Assembly: GCA_973895155.1 (NCBI GenBank) | Contig: OZ316891.1 | Coordinates: forward strand, 31,744,001 to 31,808,000 | Reading direction: 5' to 3' | Source: Marsupella aquatica | Lineage: Eukaryota > Marchantiophyta | Length of the DNA stretch: 64,000 bases | Shown: positions 44,990-56,091 of the stretch, in pieces | How positions within the stretch are numbered: position 1 is the first letter of the stretch | Layout of the letters: every line of letters begins with the position of its first letter | Made by a program: the position numbers and the translations under genes | The notes under the pieces: generated by a model | What the model saw: the letters and a program-made list of their open reading frames with translations, nothing else | The model's database searches: none | Told to the model about the DNA's origin: nothing

Positions 44990-45330
44990 AGGGAGTTTGA
45001 GTTTAGGGTTTAGGATTTAGTGTTTAGGGTTTGGTTGGGGGTTGAGGGAGTTTAGGGTTTAGGGAGTTTGGGTTGAGGGGGTTGGGGAGTGGTGTAGTGG
45101 GGGTTTAGGGATTTTGGGTTTGGCGGGTTGGGTTTTGGGTTGGGTTAAGGGAGTTGGAGAGTTGTGTGTTGGGGGTGGAGGGAGTTTGGGAGTTTAGTTG
45201 GGGAGGTGTTGAGGGAGTTTGAGTTGAGGGGGTTTGGTTGGGGGTTGAGGGAGTTTGGAGTTGAGGGAGTTTAAGGTTTAGGGTTTAGGGAGTTTGTGTT
45301 GAGTTGGGGCATGGTGTAGTGGGGGTTTAG
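44990..45330 (+). repeat. Telomere-like G-rich repeat, TTTAGGG-related
   Basis: GTTTAGGGTTTAGG and many variants (GGGAGTTTGGG, GGTTGAGGG, GGGTTTAGGGAG) fill about 340 bp on the plus strand. The plant telomere unit TTTAGGG is visible but degenerate, so this is an interstitial repeat rather than an end. Confidence 0.6.
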
Positions 45331-45394
45331 GAGAGGAGAGGGTTCTAGTGGTGAAAGAAGGGAGTATAAAGGAAGGAAATTCTGCCAGATTCAC

Positions 45395-46105
45395 ATGCGA
45401 GCAGGAGATATTACCCAAGAATGTTTTCAGAATCCATATAAGAAAGGGGGTAATGTGACAATAAATGCAGCTGAACAAGGGTCACGAGAGATTGAAAGAA
45501 TAGAAAAGAATCAAAGTTATTATAATCCTGACAGACAATATTCAAATAAGAGGAACTTCAGGGAAGAGGGAGAAAGACCTCCCCTTACTTGCTATTATTG
45601 TGGGAAGCCCGGACATATAAGAGAGGCTAAGTGTGAATTATGGGTGCAACATAATAAAGAAAGAACTAAACCCTAAAGAACAGAATCGTGTAAGAATTCA
45701 GACAATGGATGTGAATATAGTGACTAGGTCACAACAGGTAGAGCCACCAATCGTGTTAGCTCCACCGTCGAGTGGAGTACCAAGTACCAGTTGGGAACAA
45801 TTGGACGCTACAACACAAGACACAGCAGAACAAATCTGACAACATCAACAAAGTGAATTGCTGCCAAGTCCAGAAAGATTAATGGGTTTGGATGATAGAA
45901 TAGAAGATGGAGCTGAAATTTTAGAGTCTGATGAGAGTTTTCAAGAAGAAATCAGAGAGTCCTTTCCACATGAGGAAGACCCAATAAGTGATGAATCATT
46001 AAGGGAAGAACCATTGAGAACGGAACAAATCAGAGCAAAAAGTGAGCAAGAGATAATAAAGAAATTGGTAGAGGTTATTTCAAAGGCTAAAGTGGAATTA
46101 ACTTG
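45395..46105 (+). pseudogene. Ty3/gypsy-like gag remnant with zinc knuckle
   Basis: Frame 45395-45676 ends with a knuckle CYYCGKPGHIREAKCELW (C-x2-C-x4-H-x5-C, one residue longer than usual). Frame 45633-46105 continues one base out of phase with VNIVTRSQQ, a motif commonly found between gag and protease in plant Ty3/gypsy elements, then an acidic Glu/Ser-rich part, with TGA at 45837-45839. No protease or polymerase follows. It is a short decayed fragment. Confidence 0.55.
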
Positions 46106-48300
46106 AAGAATTGTTATGTATAGCTCCACAATGCACAGAGGCATTGTTCAAGAAAATGAGTGAGGGAGCACAAGAGACAGCAGTACCAAATACCAGTGAG
46201 CTAAGGGAAAGGACAACTACAACAAGAAATGAAGAAGATAATAAGCAGGAATTACCACTAACACCAACTTATAAGTTGTAAAAGACAATATTAGCTGATA
46301 AGGGAGCAATGGTACAGTTAAATCAAATCTAACACTATAATACTCAATGCCCCTCTTTTTAGTTTTCATTCGTTTATGAAAAGTGCAATGGGCGGGAATG
46401 ATTCCCTGCCAATGGATCATCTTACATTTTTTGCAGACCATTAGATGACCAAAATAAAGTGTCATGGTGTTATAGGGATGTGGGGATGACTCGCATGCCT
46501 TGGGATGAGGATGTTACTTTTGAGTGCCATTGGATTAAAAAAAGTGGTTCAGAGCAAGTACGAGGAATGTGAGTATGGGGTCCAATGGGATAGGGATGGG
46601 AGTGACATGTAGAAGGAATAGGAGGGAGCACAAGTTAGTGCATTAAAAATGTCAGAGTGGATAGTGAGGTAAACATGTGTGTTGGCAATGGGGTACCACA
46701 CTGGAAAAGGTGTGAGGTACAAAGACATGTATGGTACAAAAACAAGGTAACTAAGGGAAACAAAAATACATCCTAGATACCAAGTCACTTATAATACAAA
46801 GGCAAGGAAATCCACGGGGAGAGAATATAAAATTTTAAGATCCCAAGAGTGAGAGCGAGGTCACAATTCTATTCTGCATTTAGAGGAAAGATGTGTCCAT
46901 AAACTTTATTCCAAAATATACGAGGAGGATACTTAATATATCCAAATTGCCCCCAAGGCCACAAATAGACTTTCTAAATATTTGTTTTTGGTGGGGGAAT
47001 GATTTTCTCTGTTTAGTTAGATTTTGAAGAGGGGGCTGGGCTATTAGTTTTTCTCTTTGTTTTTTGTGAGGGTAGTTTTTGTGGCCTCTCTTTGATCTCT
47101 TCTTTTTTCAACATGTTTTATGCACAACTTCTTTATGCTCAACACATTTTGTTCTTGACATATTTTCCATTTGACATCTTTCACACCCAGTTGTGTTTTC
47201 TCTCTGTATCCTTTGCATGCTAGAGATATTTTCTACTTGGCATCAAGTACTATAATATGCAATTTGGCCAATTCTGGGGGGATTGTCTGCTTACAAAACT
47301 CAAAACGAATGGAACACAATCTTGATTGTCTGCTAAAAACATGTAGATGCGTGCCCTTCTGAAGCTCTTCGATCATGAGCCCGATTATTTTTGTCCGTTC
47401 ATCAAATGAGCCAATCTACGGCTCAAAATGCAGATCTTTTTTAGATCTACGTCTCAGAAATAACCAGATCATCAAATGATAAAAATGAGGGAGAAAAATG
47501 ATAAAAACAATCCAAACAATCTCATTCTGAATTTTTGGGCAGGTCGGGCAGGGACAAGTGTACCATCGGGTGACTGGGCAAACCACTGGGAAAATATTCA
47601 CACAATATTCCACTACTATTAATTTTCTCAGTCCTTTTCCGGAAGGGTCAAAGAAAGACCTACATGGCGGTGGGCATAAAGTTGCTCCTGGGAGAGTGAT
47701 GACGTGCGAATTGTAGCGGCACTGGCTTGCTGATTCTCATAGCCAAAGAGATATTTTTACTTGCTTCCACATATTCAGGGATGGCCATTTTAATTTTTCT
47801 AGACCTTCATGTTTCATGGAGAAGAGGGTGGCCATATTAATTTATCCAGGCCTAATTAAATGTACTTTGTGATTTTTCTCTTCAAACTTCTGGTGTTTTA
47901 TAGAGAAGAATACACTATAAAAAACGTCAATGTGACTATTTACAAAAGTTTGATCAGATTAAGCTTCGGACTGTATTTGACTGATATCTAGCCAAAACAT
48001 GCCTTTAAGGGCGTGTTTCAACAAGTAACACCAATAGCAAATTAAAGCATTTTACTCAAGAATATGAGAACCCCGGGGTAGAGATTGGAAGTTGATTGCA
48101 AGCTATATGCCCATAATAGGGAAGCCAGAAATGCAAGACGCCCCCAACAATAGTGCACAAGAGGGGACTGAAGTTTCTAAGGTGCCACAACCCAATGTCA
48201 CGGACCCTTTGGTACAAGAAACAAGTGTGGCAACATCAAGTGTCAGAACCCAAGCGAAGCTATTAAAGGCCAACCGCGAGTAATATGCAAGATACCATGT
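46106..48300. other. No gene seen
   Basis: AT-rich sequence with short frames only. 47700-48250 contains fragments that could be translated (QETSVATSSVRTQAKLL) but no domain. No terminal repeats seen. Confidence 0.35.
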
Positions 48301-48309
48301 TTGCATCAC

Positions 48310-48535
48310 TTTCAATCTTGCCCTCACCTCCACATCTTGCCCTCTCCTCGACATCTTTCCCTCACCGCAAAATCTTGCCCTCTCCTTGACATCTTGCCTT
48401 CACCGCAAAATCTTGCTCTCTCCCCGCAAAATCTTGCCCTCTCCTCGCCAAATTGTCCTCCCCGCAAAATCTTGTCCTCTCCTCGACATCTTGTCTTCTC
48501 CTTGACATCTTGCTCTCGTCTCAAAATCTTTCGTG
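48310..48535. repeat. Minisatellite of about 18-22 bp units
   Basis: Repeats of CTTGCCCTCTCCTCGACAT and CTTGCCCTCACCGCAAAAT alternate across the segment. It ends at CAACGCACGGGCATGGGGC. Pyrimidine-rich on this strand, so it creates false open frames in both directions. Confidence 0.7.
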
Positions 48536-48617
48536 CAACGCACGGGCATGGGGCTTGTTAAATATAAAAGGAACCAAGATTAAGATTCTTGGATGGTGGT
48601 TCAGCAATTAATTTAAT

Positions 48618-49240
48618 GAGCTAACAATCCTTGTAGAATTCACAATCTGTTAAGACTTACCTGTCGTAGTGGCTTCGGATTGCTGAATTGCTATAGTTGC
48701 TTCTCGGGGAGTGGTATCGAGCTGTGCGTAGTAGCTACATTCTGACGAATCCAGTGATCCCTGTTAGGTTCGCGTTACCACTTTTACACGGCCTCTCGTC
48801 ATGTCCTTTGGGCAGAGAATTCCTAGTAAGGCCCTAGCTATACTGGATGTTCTTCTGCGTTTCGAGCTTAGATTGCTGGGCAACTATACTTCTCACCTCT
48901 GAGCGCCCAAGGAAGCGGGACAGAATCTCTTTTTCAGCCCGGGATACTGTCCATCCTGGTTCAAGTCCTGCTCATTTCTTGCATGACGTCTCCTGCTGCC
49001 CGTCTCCTAATTTCCCGTCACAATCTAGATCAATTTTGTTGCCGCTTGCTTCAACTTGTTGTTCTGAACGAATTGTCGAGCCTGCCCAATTTGCTACTCA
49101 CACGGTCTGCATAACACTTGTTCACAAGTTCTTCTTTGAAGAAACGTCGTCAATTCTTCGTTTGGTATGCAGGACACTTCAGTTGGAAAGGGTTCTTTCT
49201 TGGAGGGCGATAAACAAGAGCACTCGCGCCATAGTTTTTC
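48618..49240 (+). repeat. Right arm of the inverted repeat, upstream of the PPR gene
   Basis: Inverted partner of 43391-44075, with about 4.5 kb between the arms. It lies 1.8 kb before the PPR start and on the strand of that gene could be part of its 5' transcribed region. Its frame 48847-49326 shows no known domain. Confidence 0.75.
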
Positions 49241-51055
49241 AGAGGGCAATGTGCAGGTATGACGGTGGGTTGCTTTGGGGTTTGGATGGAAGATCTCCTC
49301 ATACTTTCACTTCTCAAAACTTGTAGTTTTGATTTTCAAGTTTTGATGGCAAAGCTGGGATGATTCGTAAAAGAGTCCAGCAGGAGGAATTGATCCTGGA
49401 GAAGATACCGCTACTGCTATGCTTCTAGGGCTTCCTCCAACTGTTACGCTGAGCTGAGATTGCTCTGCCCGGGCAAGGTTTCCCCAACAGAGCCTTCGCG
49501 TAATGAATATTCTTTCCTTAGTCCATGGGAAGGAAAGATGAGACTTGAAATTTGAGGGCTCTGCAACATTGCACTACTTAGGCTGATTTGAACCTTTGTC
49601 AAACAGGTAAGATCGTATTTCTCAAAACTGTACCATTGAGCTCCGTATTCCCGGCACGGGAACAGAGCTGACTCGATGGAACTTTTGGATATGGACCGCT
49701 TTAGGCAACAGTCCTCAGCCAGGTATGATTAATTTTGTATGCATGTCATTTTGTTGGATTTGATGTGACCAAACGACCTTGAATACATTCTCAACAAAGA
49801 CGTTTGATTTGCAGAGTTTATCCTTCATCTTCCGGTTTGATTGGTATTGGCATCCGCCATTGTTCTTCTACACGGCCTTCAGGTAATGAGACTGAAGAGC
49901 GATTTCAACATTATGCGTACCTACTTCTAAACAGAAAGTCTTGTTCCAGCACCACGGTGTGACATTTATAGTTGCGGGAATTTCCTGCTATGAGGCTTAT
50001 GTGATCAAGACTTGAGGTGAACTTCTAGTTTGATTCCTTTTTTGTGTTAAGAAGCACAGGTAGGGCGGGGAGGGGAGGGGAGGGGAGGGGAGGGGAGGGA
50101 AGGGGAGGCTGTTACATTCATGTCGTATGTGTCTCTTCACGGATTGTATAAGAGCCAAGTTCAAGAATGATGGATAACCTTTATTTCTGAATTGTAGGAG
50201 AGTGAGGTAGGCGCTTTCACGTTCATGTCATCTGTGTCTAATCACGATGGATTCTACAGATGATGGCTAGGCTTTATTTCTAAGTACTCTCTTTTCAGAA
50301 ACCTGAGATTCTGGTTTGTTTATAGCGCAGAAAGGACAGTGTAAGCAACTTACAAATTAACGCCTGTCAAGATGCCCTAAGAGTCTGTCCTGTACACAAC
50401 CCAAGGATAACATGTGACTTCTGGCTGAAGTATTTTAGTACCAATTCGATAGGCTCTTGACTCTGTCCTTTCTGTGGGTACAGTGAAATACGGGAGAAGG
50501 AACGAGCTTGTTGATACCTGGATACGCCTTTCACAATTATTTCAATATTCTATTCTAAGATCATTGCATTCTTGACAGATAGCCGTTATTCTGAGTTGGA
50601 AAGGAGTCATTTAACTTTTGCAAGTTATCTGTACCAAAGATCACAGCAGAGCAAGGGAGACAAGAAAATACATCTTTGGTCGGAGGTAGGAATGCACCCT
50701 AGAACTCGAGAGGCTTACCGGTCTGCTATCCATTTCTGAACACTCATTGTAGAAAGATCACTGGAAACATAGTCGTCAAGAAATAACTACAACTTCATTG
50801 CACCTCGTGGAATCTCCTGGATTTTATCCTGGTAGCAGATCTGATCGTGGGTTGTGGTGCTGACAGAGGAAGCCCAGAGCACCTGAGTACAATCAGAAGT
50901 TGACAAGACTAGCACTTTGGGTGGATGGATGGTCAACCCCAGCGTGGGTTAAGGCAAGGGCGAATTTGGTTACTCACTGCAGATTTCCATCTAATGTTAG
51001 TTATTACACGAGAGATCGGTCTCAGGCCACTGCAAAAGGGATTGGCAGTAGGCAT
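49241..51055 (+). other. Upstream region of the PPR gene, with an AGGGG microsatellite
   Basis: No coding exon is certain. Sequences such as CAGCCAGGTATGATT (about 49716) look like donors, so 5' UTR introns are possible. 50061-50109 is (GGGGA)n, a G-rich run able to form quadruplex structure. The open frame continues upstream of the first ATG to 50900 with a Ser/Arg/Thr-containing stretch (ANLVTHCRFPSNVSYYTR) that looks like an organelle targeting peptide, so an upstream coding exon may exist. Confidence 0.4.
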
Positions 51056-54000
51056 ATGCATCCTGGTACCACGGGTCAAACAATTGCTATGTTGAAAGCT
51101 CGTCTACAGCGAGGCATTGCTATAGACTCGTACACATATGTTAAAGTTCTGCAAATCTGCTTGCAACAGAAAGACCTTTCAGGAGCCAAGCAAATTCATG
51201 ATTGCATCATCGAGAGTGGAATTCACGAAAATCCATATGTGGCAATCACGCTTTTGAATGTGTATATCAAATGCGGAGGTTTATCGGATGCACGTAAAGT
51301 TTTTGATCAAATTCAGAAGAAGAGTGTTATTACTTGGACCAGCATGATTGCGGGATACGCTAGGAGTGATCATGTTGAATCTGCACTCGAAATTTTCAAT
51401 CTAATGCGCCAAGAAGGCGTGAAGCCGAATGAGATCACGTATCTGAGCGTCCTGACTGCATGTTCAAGCCCATTAGCTCTCAATTGGGGAAAAGAAATTC
51501 ATCAGGGTATTCGACATGCCGGCTTTGAATCGGACGTGCGTGTAGGGTCTGCTCTCGTACTGATGTACGCTAAATGTGGGGGCATCACAGAGGCAAGGAA
51601 GGTTTTTGAAAAGTTGACTAATCGAAATGTCATTACATGGAATGTTATGATTGGAGCATGTGCAGAACGTGGTGATGGTGTGGAAGCATATCGACTATTC
51701 CTCCAAATGAGACGGGATGGCTTCGAACCAAATGCAATCTCCTATACGAGCATCCTGAATGCATCCGCATGTGATGGGGGTTTGGCATGGGTGAAGGACG
51801 TTCATGGCCACGCTAGGAAAGCGGGACTGGAGTCAGATTTGCGTGTGGGCTCTGCGCTGGTTCACATGTATGCAGAGAGTGGCAGGATAGGTGACGCCCG
51901 ACAGGTTTTTGACAGAATGGAGAAACGCGATGTAGTCACATGGACTATAATGATCGGTGGACTTGCACAACACGGAAGTGGGCATGAAGCTTATCAATTG
52001 TTTCTCCAGATGCGACGGGAAGGCTTCGAACCAAACGCAGTCACTTATGTGAGCATCCTGAATGCGTCTGGAAGTGGGGGGTCTTTGGAGTGGGTGAGGG
52101 AGGTTCATGGGCATGCTAGCAAAGTGGGACTGGAGTCAGACTTGCGTGTGGGCACTGCACTGGTCCACATGTATGCAAAGAGTGGCAGTATAGATGACGC
52201 CCGACTTGTTTTTGAGAGAATGGAGAAACATAATGTAGTCACATGGAACGTAATGATCGGGGGACTTGCACAACATGGATGTGGGCATGAAGCATATCGA
52301 ATGTTTCTTGAAATGAGACGCCAAGGCTTCGAACCAAATGAAATCACTTATGTGAGCATCCTGAATGCATCTGCAAGTGCGGGGGCTTTGGAGTGGGTGA
52401 AAGAGGTTCATGGCCACGCTAGCAAAGCCGGACTGGAGTCGGATTTGCGTGTGGGCAATGCACTCGTTCACATGTATGCGAAGATTGGCAGTATAGATGA
52501 TGCCCGACTGGTCTTTGACAGAATGGAGAAACGCGATGTAATCACATGGACTGTAATGATAGGAGGGCTTGCACAACATGGATGTGGGCATGAAGCATAT
52601 TCGTTGTTTCTCCAAATGAGACGTGAAGGCTTTGAACCAAATGCAATGACCTATACGAGCATCCTGAATGCATCCGTAGGTGATGGGGATTTGGCATGGG
52701 TGAAGGACGTTCATGCCCACGCTAGGAAAGCGGGACTGGAGTCAGATTTGCGTGTGGGCTCTGCGCTGGTTCACATGTATGCAGAGAGTGGCAGGATAGG
52801 TGACGCCCGACTGGTTTTTGACAGAATGGAGGAACGCGATGTAGTCACATGGACTGTAATGATCGGTGGACTTGCACAACACGGAAGTGGACATGAAGCT
52901 TATCAATTGTTTCTCCAGATGCGACGGGAAGGCTTCGAACCAAACGCAGTCACTTATGTGAGCATCCTGAATGCGTCTGCAAGTGCGGGGTCTTTGGAGT
53001 GGGTGAGGGAGGTTCATGGGCATGCTAGCAAAGTGGGACTGGAGTCAGACTTGCGTGTGGGCACTGCACTGGTCCACATGTATGCAAAGAGTGGCAGCAT
53101 AGATGACGCCCGAATTGTTTTTGAGAGAATGGAGAAACACAATGTAGTCACATGGAACGCAATGATCGGGGGACTTGCACAACATGGATGTGGGCATGAA
53201 GCATATCGAATGTTTCTTGAAATGAGACGCCAAGGCTTCGAACCAAATGAAATCACTTATGTGAGCATCCTGAATGCATCTGCAAGTGCGGGGGCTTTGG
53301 AGTGGGTGAAAGAGGTTCATGGCCACGCTAGCAAAGCCGGACTGGGGTCCGGTTTGCGTGTGGGCAATGCACTCGTTCACATGTATGCGAAGATTGGCAG
53401 TATAGATGATGCCCGACTGGTCTTTGACAGAATGGAGAAACGCGATGTAATCACATGGACTGTAATGATAGGAGGGCTTGCACAACATAGATCTGGGCAT
53501 GAAGCATATTCGTTGTTTCTCCAAATGAGACGTGAAGGCTTTGAACCAGATGCATTCACTTATGCGAGTATTCTGAATGCATCTGCAAGTGCGGGGGCTT
53601 TGGAGTGGGTGAAGGAGGTTCATGGCCACGCTAGCAAAGCCGGACTGGAGTCGGATTTGCGTGTGGGTAGTGCATTCGTTCACATGTATGCAGAGAGTGG
53701 CAGTATAGCTGACGCCCGACTTGTTTTTAACAGAATGGAGAAACGCGATGTAGTCACTTGGAACATAATGATCGGTGGACTTGCACAACACGGATATGGG
53801 AAGGAAGCCCTGGAACTTTTCAGACAAATGAATGCAGACCATGTGAAGCCCACCGAGACGTCATTCACAGCTGTGTTGGCAGCCTGTTCTCATGGAGGCC
53901 TTGTTGATGATGGCCGTAGAATCTTTTCTGCTATGACGCAAGATTATGGTATCGAGCGTACTATTTTTCACTATACCGTCATGGTGGATATTCTTGGCCG

Positions 54001-54673
54001 GGCGGGACACGTGGAAGAAGCAAAGCAGTTGATCAGTGAGATGCCGATCGAACCAGGTGATGTAACTTGGACAGCCTTGCTTGGGGCTTGTAGAACTTAC
54101 GGTAACGTGGAGCTGGGTGAACTGGCCGCTAACGAGCTTTTCAAGTTGGAACCCGCTAAGGCCTCTACATACGTGCTGCTCTCCAATATCTATGCTGCAG
54201 CTGGGAAGTGGGAGAAGGTGTCATGTGTGCGCACTATGATGCGAGAGAGAGGTGTTCGGAAGGAGCCAGGACGTAGCTGGATCGCAGTTCATAACAAGAT
54301 CCATGAATTTGTGGTGGGGGATACATCTCACCCAGAAGCGGAGGCGATCTATACTGAGCTGAATAAATTGAATGAAAAACTGAAGGCGGAAGGCTACATT
54401 CCGGATACCCAGCTTGTATTGCATGATATCAATGAAGAGGATAAGGAGCTAGCCCTTTGCTCTCATAGTGAGAAGTTGGCTATTGCTTACGGACTTATGC
54501 ACCTACCTTGGGGAGAACCTATTCGTGTAAGTAAGAACCTTCGTGTGTGTTCAGATTGCCACTCAGCAACCAAGTATATCTCTAAGGTGACCGGACGCGA
54601 GATTATTGCAAGGGATGCAAATCGGTTCCACCATTTTAAAGATGGAATGTGTTCTTGTGGTGATTACTGGTGA
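51056..54673 (+). CDS. PLS-class pentatricopeptide repeat protein with E and DYW domains (organelle C-to-U RNA editing factor)
   Basis: 1205 codons from ATG 51056; the frame is open from 50900 without an ATG. It starts with an L-S pair (YTYVKVLQIC; AITLLNVYIKCGG) followed by eight P-L-S triplets (typical P motif DVVTWTIMIGGLAQHG ending FEPN), then P2-L2-S2, E1 (VTWTALLGACRTYGNVELGE), E2 (STYVLLSNIYAAAGKWEKV) and a PG-like linker (GYIPDT). The DYW domain has the deaminase signature (SHSEKLA, CSDCH) and ends CSCGDYW. Such proteins bind one RNA site by a two-residue code per repeat and deaminate a cytidine in chloroplasts or mitochondria. No intron, no stop: it looks intact. Three triplets are an almost identical tandem duplicate of the preceding three. 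The editing target is not deducible here. Confidence 0.95.
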   Translation: MHPGTTGQTIAMLKARLQRGIAIDSYTYVKVLQICLQQKDLSGAKQIHDCIIESGIHENPYVAITLLNVYIKCGGLSDARKVFDQIQKKSVITWTSMIAGYARSDHVESALEIFNLMRQEGVKPNEITYLSVLTACSSPLALNWGKEIHQGIRHAGFESDVRVGSALVLMYAKCGGITEARKVFEKLTNRNVITWNVMIGACAERGDGVEAYRLFLQMRRDGFEPNAISYTSILNASACDGGLAWVKDVHGHARKAGLESDLRVGSALVHMYAESGRIGDARQVFDRMEKRDVVTWTIMIGGLAQHGSGHEAYQLFLQMRREGFEPNAVTYVSILNASGSGGSLEWVREVHGHASKVGLESDLRVGTALVHMYAKSGSIDDARLVFERMEKHNVVTWNVMIGGLAQHGCGHEAYRMFLEMRRQGFEPNEITYVSILNASASAGALEWVKEVHGHASKAGLESDLRVGNALVHMYAKIGSIDDARLVFDRMEKRDVITWTVMIGGLAQHGCGHEAYSLFLQMRREGFEPNAMTYTSILNASVGDGDLAWVKDVHAHARKAGLESDLRVGSALVHMYAESGRIGDARLVFDRMEERDVVTWTVMIGGLAQHGSGHEAYQLFLQMRREGFEPNAVTYVSILNASASAGSLEWVREVHGHASKVGLESDLRVGTALVHMYAKSGSIDDARIVFERMEKHNVVTWNAMIGGLAQHGCGHEAYRMFLEMRRQGFEPNEITYVSILNASASAGALEWVKEVHGHASKAGLGSGLRVGNALVHMYAKIGSIDDARLVFDRMEKRDVITWTVMIGGLAQHRSGHEAYSLFLQMRREGFEPDAFTYASILNASASAGALEWVKEVHGHASKAGLESDLRVGSAFVHMYAESGSIADARLVFNRMEKRDVVTWNIMIGGLAQHGYGKEALELFRQMNADHVKPTETSFTAVLAACSHGGLVDDGRRIFSAMTQDYGIERTIFHYTVMVDILGRAGHVEEAKQLISEMPIEPGDVTWTALLGACRTYGNVELGELAANELFKLEPAKASTYVLLSNIYAAAGKWEKVSCVRTMMRERGVRKEPGRSWIAVHNKIHEFVVGDTSHPEAEAIYTELNKLNEKLKAEGYIPDTQLVLHDINEEDKELALCSHSEKLAIAYGLMHLPWGEPIRVSKNLRVCSDCHSATKYISKVTGREIIARDANRFHHFKDGMCSCGDYW
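51721..53538 (+). repeat. 909-bp tandem duplication inside the PPR gene
   Basis: 51721-52629 and 52630-53538 align base for base at an offset of 909 with scattered substitutions. 909 bp is 303 codons, exactly three P-L-S triplets (nine motifs), so the frame and repeat register are preserved. Confidence 0.9.
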
Positions 54674-56091
54674 ACCCAGATTGAAAGCTGTGTTGGGCTG
54701 GCTGGAAAGTGACTTCAAATCAGTAGTCACTGGCAGCGCAGATACAATCAGGTTTTGGGTGTAGCAATTCTATAACATTAATTTTGAGATTCTGCAAGTG
54801 GGGGTTGTACCTAGCCCTCTTCTGGCTGAAAGACCATTTCATGTAAGAGAAATGTCACGCAAGTTTCGTTTTGAGTGTCGGAATTATAGGTGCGTGAAAT
54901 CAAGCTGTTGGCTTGATATGTAGAAGACATCTTAGTTGAGTATTGTCCTTAGATCAAAAGAAGAGTTTGCATACAGTAGCTGCCTTGCTGTGAACATGGT
55001 ACTGGAAGGGAACTCACATTGGTGACAGGAGACGAAAATCAAGGGCATAAAGATCAAATGCGCGGATGGCGACCTCCACGAGCAGAAAGCTTCAAGCAAT
55101 GAGTCTTCGAGTTCATCGACTTGCAGGAAGCCTTTGGCCGAGACTGATGGATGTATTCAGATCTTCGAATACATCCATGTCGAAGATTAGATAATTCAAT
55201 TCTAGTAAAGTGGCCATGTTCTTCTGCTTCAAAGGTAGTTGACAGTCTGGATTCGACCAAAACGATATGAAGTTCCATATGTACTCAACTGTGTGAGCTT
55301 CCCAGATTCGCAAGATACGGTCGTGAAACGTGCTCGAAAGCTTGTTAGCTACTCTGGGCTTAGGGAAGGCGTAAGGGAATAATTCTCAAATGACGCGAGA
55401 ATGGAATGATGCACTGTACAGTACTATCGTGAAGGATTATCGGACAAGGCAGGAAAGTGGACTGTATTTGCAGTAGAAACTTTGCTACGTTGACGGCGTG
55501 ATTGAATCCGAAAGCTCATAGACCGTGCGCGTGAACGTAGAAGGGAGCATAGTTCTGCAAGGAATAGTGGAGTAGCATGCGTCTGTTGCTTCTGCTGGGC
55601 CCATGCCTACTTCAAGAAAATAGATTCATGTGTAGAAGGTCTTGAGAGAGAAAAAATAACAATCAGGGCATTAGGTAAGTATTCAAATGGAGGAGAACAC
55701 CTTGCTATCATAAAAACTCCTGCTGTCACCATAGTAACTGCGCTTAATCTGTTATCTTTTCTTTTTGGCTTGAATTTGTTTTGGGTGAGATGTTGAAGAC
55801 GTCTGGTGGAAAGACACCATTCTTCATTTGAATTAATCCAAAAACAGTCAGGCAGCAATCAACCACTAAATTTAATGTTCTTGACACTGGAATGCCAATC
55901 TGGCAGTTGTTTTCCTCAATCCTCAATTCAACGAGAAAACAGGAAACTTTGCTAGTGACACTGGAAATGGCTAGCGAGGCGGACCTGATGGGTCGGGAAA
56001 TAAGTCACGTTGACCAATATCCCATTAATCTTTGACCTCCGTCTGAATAATTCTCATTGCAAATGTGGACCTCCTCCACATATTTAAAAGC
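54674..56091. other. 3' flank of the PPR gene, no gene seen
   Basis: Includes the PPR 3' UTR. Only short frames occur. The small hairpin GATCTTCGAATACATCCATG with a TGGATGTATTC partner near 55150 is a short palindrome without context. Confidence 0.35.

Noticed and set aside
44990-45330. A true chromosome end
   Set aside because: The repeats are degenerate, short, and flanked by other sequence on both sides.
48301-48561. Coding frames of 66 to 86 codons in the minisatellite
   Set aside because: They follow from a tandem repeat without stops, not from a gene.
51833-53868. Long minus-strand frames (up to 265 codons) across the PPR gene
   Set aside because: They are antisense shadows of the repeated PPR motifs and recur every 909 bp with the duplication; no domain.
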